Below are positions 1 to 8,824 of a DNA stretch of 38,783 bases, one piece after another. Numbering within the stretch: the first letter of the stretch is position 1; each line of letters begins with the position of its first letter. This stretch comes from Rhodothermaceae bacterium (GTDB lineage: Bacteria > Bacteroidota > Rhodothermia > Rhodothermales > JAHQVL01): positions 1 to 38,783 of the forward strand of contig JAHQVL010000083.1 of assembly GCA_019634345.1 (NCBI GenBank). Direction: 5' to 3'. The position numbers and the translations under genes are program-made. The notes under the pieces were generated by a model. The model had not been told where the DNA came from. It searched no databases and worked only from the letters and a program-made list of their open reading frames with translations.

Positions 1-1290
1 CAGGTAGGGAGGGGAGAAGATTTGAGCATCAATGTGGTTGGCTGCACATCCGACCCCGCATAAACCACCACCACCAGTCCAAACGCGTCCGTCCGTCATC
101 AGTAATGCAACGGAGTGGTAGTTTCGCGGAATAGCCATATCTGCCATTTGTGACCAGGTCTCCGTGACTGGGTCGAAAATTTCTGGGGTAAGTATCGTTC
201 CACTGTCATTGAACTTGATGCCTGACGTGTTTCCTCCAATGACAAGCACTTCACCGGTAGGAAGCGGGACCCCGTTTTGGAACTTACGAGCATGTGTCAT
301 GGAAGCTATTTCTCTAACAACGGGCGTTCCGCTTGTGAGATCGATAATCATAGCACGATTCGAACTTGCCGTATTACCGCCTGCAATGGCCCCACCTGCC
401 GTTAGGATTTTACCCTCTTCATACATAACGGTGGTTCCATGCTTAGGATACCAATCTGTGATCTGAGGGCCTACCTTCGTAATGCTTCCTTCGCCTTCAA
501 CATCGATGTAGTGCATGTCCGGCGTAGGGCCTGAGTGGAAAACCTGGCCATTGGGCGCTACGTGAAAGAGCGGCCACCAGTTGTGCTCGTAGTATCCTGA
601 GAAGTTGAGAATTGGGCCGTTGAGGTCTACACCTGTGAGTTTTCTCCAACCGGAGAGATCATTCCATATTTCAGGATTGTTACTGCCACCACTACCGATT
701 GCGATCATCACCTCATTATTAGGGAGTGCAACAGCAGTAGGGTACCAGCGGCTGTCCGCCATTGGTTCTTGTGTAATCCAGGTGTCTGTCTCGTAATCGT
801 ATTTACTGACGAGCTTTACTGTGTTACGGCCACCCATTACAAGTACGTCTCCATCCTCAAGCATGACCTGGTGCGCACAGAACATATCGTGGCTATTGTG
901 GGGAACCATCTTGAATGACTCATCAGATGGATCCCATGCAGCTGCGTACGTGAATTCAGGCTGTCCACCTGGAAACCCTTCTTCGTCATTGGATGCCCAG
1001 GTAAGGATCCGTCCATCAGGCAAGTGAGCGGCAGAAACGGGGATATGGGGCCAATCCAAGACAGGTCCCCATTCACCGAGTGCATTTAACTCGTTTGCTG
1101 CTGCAACACGTAGTTGGCTTTGATCAACAACAAACGCAGGGTACGATTTTGCAAGGTCAGCCCAGTAGCGGTCGCTTTCTGCATGATGTTCTGGGCCTTC
1201 TTGCGCAAATGCCGGATTAAAAAATAGCCCCCATAATAGAAGAGCTAACAATACAGGTAAACGTCTAGCCAAAGACATATTCTCAAACAT
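1..1290 (-). CDS. Copper-radical oxidase (galactose/glyoxal oxidase family), 3' end beyond window
   Basis: An open frame of 430 codons runs off the left edge. Residues 1-29 form a signal peptide ending AFA-Q, so the protein is exported. Kelch-type propeller repeats follow. The galactose-oxidase active site can be read: HDMFC gives the cross-link Cys138, RWYPT gives Tyr183, and RNYHS gives the axial Tyr391 and ligand His392. The GGGGLCG...NHIDAQIFSPPYL segment is the family's hallmark just after these ligands. The last copper ligand (a C-terminal His) and the DUF1929-type domain would lie outside the window. These enzymes oxidise primary alcohols or aldehydes to the next oxidation state and make H2O2. 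The substrate cannot be told. ATG at 1290 was used; ATG at 1278 is an equally good start. It is divergent from the gene at 1592. Confidence 0.88.
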   Translation of the reverse strand, partial: MFENMSLARRLPVLLALLLWGLFFNPAFAQEGPEHHAESDRYWADLAKSYPAFVVDQSQLRVAAANELNALGEWGPVLDWPHIPVSAAHLPDGRILTWASNDEEGFPGGQPEFTYAAAWDPSDESFKMVPHNSHDMFCAHQVMLEDGDVLVMGGRNTVKLVSKYDYETDTWITQEPMADSRWYPTAVALPNNEVMIAIGSGGSNNPEIWNDLSGWRKLTGVDLNGPILNFSGYYEHNWWPLFHVAPNGQVFHSGPTPDMHYIDVEGEGSITKVGPQITDWYPKHGTTVMYEEGKILTAGGAIAGGNTASSNRAMIIDLTSGTPVVREIASMTHARKFQNGVPLPTGEVLVIGGNTSGIKFNDSGTILTPEIFDPVTETWSQMADMAIPRNYHSVALLMTDGRVWTGGGGLCGVGCAANHIDAQIFSPPYL

Positions 1291-1591
1291 GATGTTATGT
1301 GGCACGAATCACGCCGGGGGTGACGGGAAATCAGGTGAATAATTGCACAAACTGGAGCGCGGGTGGGGGATGTGTGTAGAGAGGGTTCCACAGTTAGGAG
1401 ATGAAAGTAATCGAAATTTAAATAGACAGTAATCTGACTATGGCACAATGTGCGGGTCTATATGGATTGTGCACCTTGGTGGCATTGGATACTTTGGTTG
1501 CTCTTTTGGATTTTTTGCAGGACAAGCAACTGAAGCACAGGTGGTGTGTCTGAAGACCAAAGATTTGTATCAAGATTGTTGCTCGGGTTAT
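1291..1591. other. Divergent intergenic region, no feature recognised
   Basis: These 301 bp separate the oxidase and the FGE-like lipoprotein and must hold both promoters. The lipoprotein frame stays open upstream to an ATG at 1448, but those 48 codons do not look like a signal peptide and precede a clear lipoprotein leader. No repeat, hairpin or small gene could be supported. Confidence 0.5.
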
Positions 1592-2347
1592 ATGGCGCGT
1601 GTTCTCCCTTTACTCCTTTTAATCATCACCACTTTTTCTGGATGTTTTCTCTTCAGGAAAGCAATCACTGAGTTGCCCTTTGAAACGACCCATGTTCCAG
1701 GTGGGGCTTACATGATGGGTGATTTTCATGACAACGAAAACGAAGATGCAACTCCGCTGCACCGTGTCATCGTTGGTCCATTCGATATTAGTACGTATGA
1801 GATCACTTATGAGCAGTATGATCTCTATGCTCTCGAAGCTGGGATTGAACTACCTGAAGACAACAGGTATGGCAGGGGGCCACGTGCGGTAGTAAATATA
1901 ACGTGGGATGAGGCGAGTGAGTATTGTGTGTACTATGGTTTTCGCTTACCAAGTGAACAAGAGTGGGAGTATGCCGCACGCGATACCGGCCAAGAACGCC
2001 GCTATCCAGGTACAAACAACGAAGAGGAGGTTGACAAATACGTCCGCCATATCGATAACAGTGTCGCCCATTCCTTTGCTGTAGGCACAAAAATGCCAAA
2101 TGAACTCGGGCTATATGACATGGGAGGGAATGTGTTTGAGTGGGTAGGAGATTATTATGAATTCTACCCAGGGCCGGGAACGGATCCAGCATATAAGGAT
2201 CTAGAAAACTTCTCAATGCGCATCATTCGGGGAGGCAGCTTCAAGATGGGTCTCTCGGTTGCTCAAACATGGTGGCGTTCAGGTACACTGGGCGAGATTA
2301 CGTCTGACAATATTGGTTTTAGGTGCGCGCGATCTATTCAACCCTGA
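1592..2347 (+). CDS. FGE-sulfatase/SUMF1-domain lipoprotein
   Basis: The 251-residue protein starts MARVLPLLLL and has a lipobox (F-S-G-C), so it should be a lipoprotein; this decided the start over the upstream in-frame ATG at 1448. The rest is one formylglycine-generating-enzyme-type (C-type-lectin-like) domain: GGAYMMGD, ISTYEITYEQYDLY, ITWDEASEYCVYYGFRLPSEQEWEYAA, LGLYDMGGNVFEW, IIRGGSF and the terminal GFRCAR. Only the second of the two catalytic cysteines of true FGE is present; the position five residues before it is Asn. Sulfatase activation is therefore unlikely, and it is better called an FGE-fold protein of unknown role. No sulfatase gene is nearby. It ends 7 bp before the HAD gene and is probably co-transcribed with it. 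Confidence 0.85.
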   Translation: MARVLPLLLLIITTFSGCFLFRKAITELPFETTHVPGGAYMMGDFHDNENEDATPLHRVIVGPFDISTYEITYEQYDLYALEAGIELPEDNRYGRGPRAVVNITWDEASEYCVYYGFRLPSEQEWEYAARDTGQERRYPGTNNEEEVDKYVRHIDNSVAHSFAVGTKMPNELGLYDMGGNVFEWVGDYYEFYPGPGTDPAYKDLENFSMRIIRGGSFKMGLSVAQTWWRSGTLGEITSDNIGFRCARSIQP

Positions 2348-2354
2348 TACATTC

Positions 2355-2957
2355 ATGCCCAATACTGTTATTTTTGATCTCGGCGGTGTTCTCATCGACT
2401 GGAACCCTCGCTATTTATACAGGAAGCTGATGCCCGATGAAGCTTCAATTGAGACGTTTCTAAGTACCGTTTGTACATCAGAATGGAATGCTCAGCAAGA
2501 CGCCGGCCGGCCTTTCGCCGAAGGTGTTGCTCTGTTGTCTGAGCAGTATCCAGATCAAGCAGACATGATCTCTGCGTTTCATACGCGATGGATTGAGATG
2601 ATTGGCGGGGCCATTGCGGAGACTGTAACCATGATGACCGAGCTAAAAGAGGCTGGTGTGCCTTTGTATGCACTCACCAACTGGTCTGCCGAAACGTTTC
2701 CTCTCGTTCGTCCTGATTTCGAGTTCTTGAATTGGTTTATCGGGATAGTGGTTTCTGGAGAGGAAAAGATGATAAAGCCCGATCCAGCCTTCTATCATGT
2801 CTTATTTGATCGGTATCAACTCGAGCCAGAGGATACTGTCTTTATCGATGACAGCAAACCAAATATCGAGACCGCGAGAAACCTGGGCGTACATGCCATT
2901 CATTTCAATTCGGCCTCTCAGGTACGGAAAGAAGTGGAAGCTCTTGGACTCCTCTAG
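2355..2957 (+). CDS. HAD-superfamily (IA type) phosphatase
   Basis: This 200-residue cytoplasmic hydrolase has all four HAD motifs: FDLGGVLIDW (nucleophile Asp8; the usual second Asp is Gly, as in the YihX-like branch), the ALTNWS motif II, the KPDPAFY lysine and VFIDDSKPNIETA. The cap is the small helical type typical of subfamily IA. Homologues dephosphorylate small sugar phosphates or related metabolites; the substrate is not evident here. The start is ATG 2355, directly before the first beta strand; the frame extends upstream into the previous gene without homology. It follows the FGE-like gene by 7 bp. Confidence 0.85.
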   Translation: MPNTVIFDLGGVLIDWNPRYLYRKLMPDEASIETFLSTVCTSEWNAQQDAGRPFAEGVALLSEQYPDQADMISAFHTRWIEMIGGAIAETVTMMTELKEAGVPLYALTNWSAETFPLVRPDFEFLNWFIGIVVSGEEKMIKPDPAFYHVLFDRYQLEPEDTVFIDDSKPNIETARNLGVHAIHFNSASQVRKEVEALGLL

Positions 2958-3066
2958 GCCGGAATTCTACGCATTTTCTTAACGCATGAAGCGATAGAAT
3001 GGCTTAAACGAGTGATATCTTCTCAATATGGCTTGCCCCTATGGCTGAATTGGAATATTTTAATCA

Positions 3067-3098
3067 ACAATTGAACTCTTCGCTATTCATTCAATTGT
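3067..3098. promoter_or_regulatory. 9-bp perfect inverted repeat upstream of the Gfo/Idh/MocA gene
   Basis: ACAATTGAA at 3067-3075 and TTCAATTGT at 3090-3098 are exact inverted copies separated by 14 nt. They end 18 nt before the ATG at 3117. The spacing puts the arm centres 23 bp apart, about two helical turns, which suits a dimeric repressor. An mRNA hairpin near the start codon is the alternative. Confidence 0.45.
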
Positions 3099-3116
3099 AC
3101 GATATTCATTCCTGTC

Positions 3117-4568
3117 ATGAAAAAAACTGTCTCTCGCTCTCGCCGAACATTCTTGAAAACAGGGGCCCTTGCCTCCGCTTTTTACATTGTGCCCAGGCAT
3201 GTATTAGGCGGTGTTGGGTATACAGCACCTAGCGATCAACTTAACCTTGCAGCAATAGGTGCAGGGGGCAAAGGACGTAGCGACATACGGAACGCGTCTG
3301 TAGATGGCAGAGAGCGAGTATCTGCTTTGTGTGACGTACACTTCTCCGGAAATGCAGCTGAATCTGTCGAGCGCTTTCCTGATGCAAAGCGCTATGCCGA
3401 TTACCGGGTGATGCTGGATGAAATGCAAGATATCGACGCCGTGACCATTTCTACTCCGGACCATGTTCATGGACCCGCAGCTAAATTTGCTATGGAGCGA
3501 GGAATTCATGTGTACGTGCAGAAGCCATTGACGCACAATATTCGCGAAGCGCGTATGCTCACTGAAATGGCGCGTGAGCAAAAAGTTGTTACCCAAATGG
3601 GTAATCAGGGCGGTTCAAATCCATTGTTGGGCATGGTGCAGGAGTGGGTTGATTCTGGATTGATCGGCAAGATTTCTAAAGTGCAAGTCTGGACCAACCG
3701 CCCCGTATGGCCGCAGGGCGTGCCATTTCCTCAGTCAGATGAAAGCCAGAAGCCGTCTGACTTGAATTGGGACTTATGGCTTGGGCCGGCAGAATCAATG
3801 CCTTACACACCGAACTTGCATCCCTTTAGCTGGAGGGGGTGGTGGGATTACGGCACGGGTGCTCTAGGTGATGTGGGGTGTCATCTTATCGATATTCCTT
3901 TTAGAACGCTTGGACTACACTACCCAAAAGATGCTGAATGCAGTGTCGGTGCTATTTTTAGTCAGAAATGGGAGCCAGATTATTTTCCGAAAGGATGCCC
4001 GGCTTCTTCATTTATCACCCTACATTTTGATGCCACAGAAAAAAGCGGTGCGCCGATAGAAATGACGTGGAGCGATGGGGGAATCCGGCCCGCTCATCCT
4101 GAAGTTATCCCAGCCGATCATGATATTGGAGGACGAAACAGCGCCAACGGTGTCCTAATGATCGGAGAGAAAGGAGTAATTTCAACCAATATCAACGATA
4201 GTTCACCCTTGATGCCAAAGCTGTATCTGAATGACGGCACCATGGAGTTTGGTCCGGAAGAAGAGGACTTTGAATCAGAGTACGGTCATCAGCGGCTATG
4301 GGTAGAAGCGTGTAAAGCAGGCTTTGGAAGTCCAGAACATAAGGCGCTAACTTCTTCGTTCGATTATGCCGGCCCGATGACAGAAACCGTTCTTATGGGC
4401 AACCTCGCGATTCGTAGCTATATGCTTCGTAAGCAAGACAACGAAGGGGACTGGAAATATTACGGTCGGAAGAAGCTATTGTGGGATGGAGATTCGATGC
4501 GCATCACGAACCTGGAAGAGGCAAATCAATTTGTAACCCGGACGTATCGGGAGGGGTGGGCGGTTTAA
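3117..4568 (+). CDS. Tat-exported Gfo/Idh/MocA-family oxidoreductase
   Basis: The 483-residue protein begins with a twin-arginine leader (SRRTFLKTG followed by a short hydrophobic stretch), so it should be exported folded with its cofactor. A Rossmann fold follows (LAAIGAGGKG), then DHVHGPAAKFAMERGIHVYV and the QKPLT signature that replaces the EKP of cytosolic members. The second half matches the alpha/beta C-terminal substrate domain of the Tat-linked subgroup common in Bacteroidota and Planctomycetota. Such enzymes carry out NAD(P)-linked oxidation or epimerisation of sugars; the substrate is unknown. The TAA stop lies inside the first heptamer of the following repeat array. It is separated from the HAD gene by 159 bp and probably has its own promoter. 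Confidence 0.88.
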   Translation: MKKTVSRSRRTFLKTGALASAFYIVPRHVLGGVGYTAPSDQLNLAAIGAGGKGRSDIRNASVDGRERVSALCDVHFSGNAAESVERFPDAKRYADYRVMLDEMQDIDAVTISTPDHVHGPAAKFAMERGIHVYVQKPLTHNIREARMLTEMAREQKVVTQMGNQGGSNPLLGMVQEWVDSGLIGKISKVQVWTNRPVWPQGVPFPQSDESQKPSDLNWDLWLGPAESMPYTPNLHPFSWRGWWDYGTGALGDVGCHLIDIPFRTLGLHYPKDAECSVGAIFSQKWEPDYFPKGCPASSFITLHFDATEKSGAPIEMTWSDGGIRPAHPEVIPADHDIGGRNSANGVLMIGEKGVISTNINDSSPLMPKLYLNDGTMEFGPEEEDFESEYGHQRLWVEACKAGFGSPEHKALTSSFDYAGPMTETVLMGNLAIRSYMLRKQDNEGDWKYYGRKKLLWDGDSMRITNLEEANQFVTRTYREGWAV

Positions 4569-4638
4569 GGTTCAACGTTCAACGTTTAAGGTTCAACGTT
4601 TAAGGTTCAAAGTTTAAAGTTTGAGGTCAACGTTTAGA
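4563..4638 (+). repeat. Heptamer tandem array, GTTYAAN type
   Basis: Nine consecutive 7-mers run from 4563 to 4625: GTTTAAG, GTTCAAC, GTTCAAC, GTTTAAG, GTTCAAC, GTTTAAG, GTTCAAA, GTTTAAA, GTTTGAG. A 6-mer (4626-4631) and GTTTAGA (4632-4638) follow. Positions 4 (C/T) and 7 vary most. The first unit contains the stop codon TAA (4566-4568) of the oxidoreductase gene, so the array begins inside coding sequence. Confidence 0.9.
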
Positions 4639-4673
4639 GATTAAGCTTGACTGTTAGTGGCAGTGTGTAAATT

Positions 4674-4785
4674 GCACTTTGCACTTTGCACTTTGCACTT
4701 TGCACTTTGCACTTTGCACTTTGCACTTTGCACTTTGCACTTTGCACTTTGCACTTTGCACTTTGCACTTTGCACTTTGCACTCT
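4674..4785 (+). repeat. 15 perfect tandem copies of GCACTTT plus one imperfect
   Basis: Units start every 7 bp from 4674 to 4772 with no mismatch, followed by GCACTCT. Read on the minus strand and shifted in phase the unit is GTGCAAA, one base from the GTTCAAA unit used elsewhere in the window, so it is probably a homogenised member of the same repeat family. GCAGTGTGT occurs on both sides (4660-4668 and 4801-4809). Confidence 0.95.
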
Positions 4786-4786
4786 G

Positions 4787-4802
4787 GCAGGGTGAACCCT
4801 GC
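4787..4802. promoter_or_regulatory. Palindrome GCAGGGT-GA-ACCCTGC
   Basis: Two perfect 7-bp inverted arms surround a 2-nt centre, immediately after the GCACTTT array and 109 bp before the start of the kelch/T9SS gene. It may be an operator, or the base of a cruciform that borders the array. No terminator-like T run follows. Confidence 0.4.
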
Positions 4803-4911
4803 AGTGTGTTGAGTCAAAATGCGGATGGGGTGTTAGCCATTGGAGTCATTGTTAGGTCAATAATGATTGTATCATTTGGGCGGTAAGTTGCAAGCGTCCG
4901 CATTATACACC

Positions 4912-7900
4912 ATGATAAATCGCATATCTTATATATTTTTTATTCTCTTATTTTTTCTTGTTTCTATCCCCGCAGCTGCTCAAGACTGGGTGACGTTAAC
5001 CAATGACGAAGAGGAACGTGTTGAAGCGCATAGTGCCGTAATTGATAAAAAAATATTCCTTTTTGGCGGATTCCAGACGGATGAAGCACTTGGGGAAAAC
5101 CAATCTGAAGAAACGGATCAGACTGCCATATACGATCCTGTGGCCGATACCTGGACCAAGTTCGCTCCCCTTCCGATTCCTGTTACGCATGTTGGATCAG
5201 CAGTAGTTGATAGAAAGGTATGGCTTGCTGGTGGCTTTGCGGTTCTTGGATTTAACCAGGCCATTGATCATGTCTATATCTATGATGTGGACGCAGATTC
5301 CTGGTCTCAAGGCCCCTCTCTTCCTGCGCCTCGTTCAGCCGGTACTCTCGTGCGCAATGGAAGAAAGCTTCATTACATCAGTGGACTTGAGAATAGAAAT
5401 GATGGGGTCGTTGACCATTGGGTACTGGATTTGGACGAACCTGGAGGCCCCCAAACATGGAACACTCTTGCATCCATTCCTGAATCAAGTAATCATTTGA
5501 GTGGCATTGCGGTTGGAGGTAAGATCTACGCCATAGGTGGGCAGGTAAATCACGATATTGATCCTTTTGATGTGGATTTTTCCTACGAATATGATCCCGT
5601 CACGGATGCCTGGACCGAAAAAGCGAGCATGCCTATACCACGTTCTCATATGGAACCAGGCACGTTCGTAGTAGACGGTAAAATTATTCTTGTTGGAGGT
5701 AAAGACGGGACGTTTACTTGCAGCGATAGGGTCAGTTCATACGATCCTCAAACCGATACCTGGGCCGAGTTATTTACTGTGCCGGATTGTTTATTAGCCC
5801 CTTCGGGAAAAGTGATTGACGATCAAATCTATGTATCGCACGGTGGGCTGGTAAATGTGTTTGATCCTCAGACGACCATGCGCAAGCGAAACTTTCCTCG
5901 CAACCCCAGCGATGTCATGGATTTTTACCCGCAAACAGTGGATGTAGACCTGTTTCAGGGTGAAACAGCCAAAGAAGAATCCGTGCTTTTTACCTTTACT
6001 GATGTGGCCACTTATACGATTGATACCAGTACTCTTCCAGCCTGGATTTCTAATGTGACCGCTACTTCCGGTGAGGCCGACCACGCCGGTGCGGAAATCG
6101 ATGTTACGTTGGACGCGACGGGTGTTGGAGCCGGCACATATTCGCATACGTTTGTTGCAACTGCTTCTGGATACCAAACAGCGACTTACACAATAAACCT
6201 GACCGTCATGGGAGATGGTGCTGCTGAAATTCAAGTAGATCCTGCTACTGCTGATGTCGGAACCATCCCCTTGGGATACACCGCTTCACAGGAGTTTATC
6301 ATTTCAAATAGTGGCCAGGTAGCTGGAGAAGTAGATGCGCTGGGTTCGTTTGTGACCACCGGAGGGGTTGACTATCGATTTGGTGGTGATGTAGAAGGAG
6401 GGTCCATCAATCCTGATGAGATGTTTGTGCGAACGTTATCTATTACACCCATTAGTGAGGGAGGGTCTGTATCTCACAATGGAGATGTGAGTTATTCAGT
6501 ATCTGCATCGACTGCAGGTGCACTCATTGCACGAATCAATGCTGGAGGCGGCCTTATCGATGAAACAAGCTTGCCTGATTGGTCTGCAGATGTTCATTTT
6601 GAAGGGGGGCAAGGTTTCCAGAATGAAATGGTGGGGATGGTTGATGTTTCTGGAGGCACCGATCCGTCTATGTACCTCACCGAGCGTAGTGCCGGTGCAA
6701 ATCTTGGGACTTTTGCTTATCGCGTCCCTGTTCCTCAGAATGGCGCCTACATTACACGGCTTCATTTTGCTGAGACCTTCTTTGGAGCGCCCGGTGGAAG
6801 TGAAGACTTTATCGGCCGGCGCGTGTTCGATGTAAATATTGAAGGAGGACAAGTAGAGCTGGATGAGTATGATATTGCTGCAGAGGTAGGGCCCGTTGTT
6901 GGAGTGGTCAAAACCTTCGTAAATGAAGTCTATGATGGTGTGCTGGATATCGAATTCTCAGCAACGGTTGACCAGCCGAAGGTGACCGGTATAGAGGTGT
7001 TCCAGGTAGACCCTGTAGTTCACCAGTATCTGGCTGAGAGTTGGAATATGATTTCATTACCTGCAACGCCAGATATCAATGACTATGAAAGTATCTTTAC
7101 CAATGTCTCTTTATTGCAGCAGCCCTATGGATACGGTGAGAGTGGGTATGTTCAAACCAGCCAGCTTTTCACCGGGCAGGCGTATTGGGTAGCCACTGAA
7201 GAGGAAGGGTTTCAGGTCTACGATGGAGGAGAGGTTATGAGTTCAACCATTACCACTGTTGCCGGATGGAATATGATTGGTGGGCCTTCTTGTGTGTACC
7301 CGATTGATCAGGTTGTAGCAGGTGCTGGAGTGGTTGCTGGAGATGCTTTTGGGTATGATCCTACCAATGGATATGTCGTTGTTGACGTGCTAGTACCTGG
7401 GAAAGGCTACTGGGTCCGTTCGGATGTTGGAGGCACCATTGCGATGGATTGTACCACTGTTAGTGGCGCCTCTTCCAAGAGAGAACATGCATCACTTCTC
7501 TCCAATGAACAGTTTGAACGGCTGACTATCGTTGATGGGATAGGACGAGAGTATGAATTACTCCTTTCTGATGATGTCTCCTTAGACGTGACTAAATACC
7601 AAATGCCTCCTGTTCCATTCAAGAATCAACCTGATGTGCGATTTAAGTCTGACAGCCGCTTGTCTATCGATGAAAAGAGTGTTGTCGAGTTGCGAGGCCT
7701 GGTTTCACCTCTGAATATTCGAATAGATGGGGAAGGCAAAGAATTAGATGTATTAGAGAGTGGTGAATGGAGATCAGTAGGGACACTCAACGATGGCGTT
7801 GATCTAACAGTGCATCAACAGGATGTCGAATTTTTGCGCATTCGCTCCGGGAAGAATGACGAAGTTCCACTAACGCCAGCTTCGTTTGCCCTGCACGGTG

Positions 7901-8154
7901 TCTATCCAAACCCTTTCAGTTCAACTGCGACCTTGCTGTTTGACACACCTGATAACGGGTCAGTCAGGGTGGAAATATTCAGCATGCTAGGTCAGCGTGT
8001 ATCATCCTATGAGTCCATTGTAGAGGCGGGCGCACAAAGAGCGGTAGAGCTAGAGGGCATCAGACTGCCTGCAGGAGCCTACGTGTACAAACTGACTCTG
8101 GAGTCTGCGGGTGAAATCGAGGTCGCAACAGGACAATTTGTCGTTACTCGATAA
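4912..8154 (+). CDS. Large secreted kelch/malectin protein with T9SS type A sorting domain
   Basis: A 1080-residue secreted protein starting MINRISYIFF, with a signal peptide ending AAAQ; this leader set the start over the in-frame ATG at 4867. The domains are a kelch propeller (about residues 20-320, repeated YDPVTDAWTE-type blades), a BACON-like Ig domain (about 330-435), an ASH-like domain (VDVGTIPLGYT-type, about 437-530), a malectin-like carbohydrate-binding domain (ARINAGGG...FAETFFGAPGG...VFDVNIEG, about 535-700), two W-N-M-I repeats, and a C-terminal sorting domain (VYPNPFSSTATLLF...IFSMLGQRV...AGAYVYKL). It is therefore exported by Sec, crosses the outer membrane by T9SS and is probably attached to the surface. 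A role in glycan binding is inferred from the malectin domain. It has no catalytic signature. Confidence 0.9.
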   Translation: MINRISYIFFILLFFLVSIPAAAQDWVTLTNDEEERVEAHSAVIDKKIFLFGGFQTDEALGENQSEETDQTAIYDPVADTWTKFAPLPIPVTHVGSAVVDRKVWLAGGFAVLGFNQAIDHVYIYDVDADSWSQGPSLPAPRSAGTLVRNGRKLHYISGLENRNDGVVDHWVLDLDEPGGPQTWNTLASIPESSNHLSGIAVGGKIYAIGGQVNHDIDPFDVDFSYEYDPVTDAWTEKASMPIPRSHMEPGTFVVDGKIILVGGKDGTFTCSDRVSSYDPQTDTWAELFTVPDCLLAPSGKVIDDQIYVSHGGLVNVFDPQTTMRKRNFPRNPSDVMDFYPQTVDVDLFQGETAKEESVLFTFTDVATYTIDTSTLPAWISNVTATSGEADHAGAEIDVTLDATGVGAGTYSHTFVATASGYQTATYTINLTVMGDGAAEIQVDPATADVGTIPLGYTASQEFIISNSGQVAGEVDALGSFVTTGGVDYRFGGDVEGGSINPDEMFVRTLSITPISEGGSVSHNGDVSYSVSASTAGALIARINAGGGLIDETSLPDWSADVHFEGGQGFQNEMVGMVDVSGGTDPSMYLTERSAGANLGTFAYRVPVPQNGAYITRLHFAETFFGAPGGSEDFIGRRVFDVNIEGGQVELDEYDIAAEVGPVVGVVKTFVNEVYDGVLDIEFSATVDQPKVTGIEVFQVDPVVHQYLAESWNMISLPATPDINDYESIFTNVSLLQQPYGYGESGYVQTSQLFTGQAYWVATEEEGFQVYDGGEVMSSTITTVAGWNMIGGPSCVYPIDQVVAGAGVVAGDAFGYDPTNGYVVVDVLVPGKGYWVRSDVGGTIAMDCTTVSGASSKREHASLLSNEQFERLTIVDGIGREYELLLSDDVSLDVTKYQMPPVPFKNQPDVRFKSDSRLSIDEKSVVELRGLVSPLNIRIDGEGKELDVLESGEWRSVGTLNDGVDLTVHQQDVEFLRIRSGKNDEVPLTPASFALHGVYPNPFSSTATLLFDTPDNGSVRVEIFSMLGQRVSSYESIVEAGAQRAVELEGIRLPAGAYVYKLTLESAGEIEVATGQFVVTR

Positions 8155-8452
8155 GTTGTTCTCAAAGACTGCTAAGCCTTTGGTCGTGAAGGCGGGGTGT
8201 ATTCACTCCTTAAGTAATCACCACGAAAGCCAAACCAGGACGGGTTTGAAAAGAGGGGAGTAGTATATATAGTTCTCGTCCTTCATACGGTTCAGCATAT
8301 CGAATTATTATGCTATTCAAGTGAAGATCTTTCGTTTGAGGTCGATCATATCTATCGGATGCCTCATTGATTGTGATAAATGACAATACTCTGGCAATTC
8401 CCATTTTACATGGCTTTAAGCCATTAATTATCTACCCTTACCCTGTGTTCTC
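8155..8452. other. Intergenic region, nothing recognised
   Basis: About 300 bp between the T9SS gene and the PEGA lipoprotein. A 64-codon minus-strand frame (8210-8404) has no recognisable features. No terminator with a convincing stem and T run was found. Confidence 0.5.
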
Positions 8453-8824
8453 ATGACGAAATGCATTAGCTCTATTCTGTCAGTTAGTTTTTTTGTGGCT
8501 GTATTAAGTGGCTGTGGAACGATCAAACATGGCACCTCACAAGATTTGATGATTCAAAGTAGCCCATCGGGTGCTATGGTTATGGTAAACGGTAAAGAGT
8601 ATGGCAAAACTCCGGTTTCTGTTAGTCTTTCCCGGAAGACCAAGCATACAGCAGTTACTGTCACCATGCCAGGATACCAGAGCTTTCAGACTGCACTCTC
8701 CAGAAAGCTTTCCGGTTGGTCTGTATTAGGCGGTCCAATAGGGTTACTCATTGACGATGCCACCGGAGGGATGTATAAGTTATCCCCAGATCAGTTAAAC
8801 GTTCAGCTTATGCCGACAGAGTAG
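8453..8824 (+). CDS. Small PEGA-domain lipoprotein
   Basis: The 123-residue protein has a lipoprotein leader (VLSGC, Cys21). Residues about 30-75 form a PEGA-type beta domain: IQSSPSGAMVMVNGKEYGKT followed by an alternating beta pattern and MPGYQSF. The end has GGPIGLLIDDATGGMYKLSPD, a glycine-rich stretch typical of this small envelope lipoprotein family. PEGA domains are found in surface and periplasmic proteins; no specific activity is known. It stands alone, with long flanking gaps on both sides. Confidence 0.8.
   Translation: MTKCISSILSVSFFVAVLSGCGTIKHGTSQDLMIQSSPSGAMVMVNGKEYGKTPVSVSLSRKTKHTAVTVTMPGYQSFQTALSRKLSGWSVLGGPIGLLIDDATGGMYKLSPDQLNVQLMPTE

Larger units (their letters stand above)
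4569..4911. other. Intergenic region dominated by heptamer repeats
   Basis: Apart from the two arrays and the palindrome, the 343 bp hold roughly 110 bp of ordinary sequence just before the ATG at 4912. That stretch should carry the promoter, but no clear -33/-7 pair could be assigned. The open frame through the GCACTTT array (4686-4886) is a product of the repeat and not a gene. Confidence 0.6.

Noticed and set aside
1803..2216. 137-codon minus-strand ORF rich in His and Leu
   Set aside because: Antisense to the FGE-like domain, which has clear family motifs.
4563..4785. CRISPR array
   Set aside because: The repeat is only 7 bp and contiguous, with no spacers, and no cas gene is present.
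4686..4886. Plus-strand ORF made of the repeated word HFALCTL
   Set aside because: It is a translation of the GCACTTT array, where any frame stays open; no leader, domain or start signal supports it.
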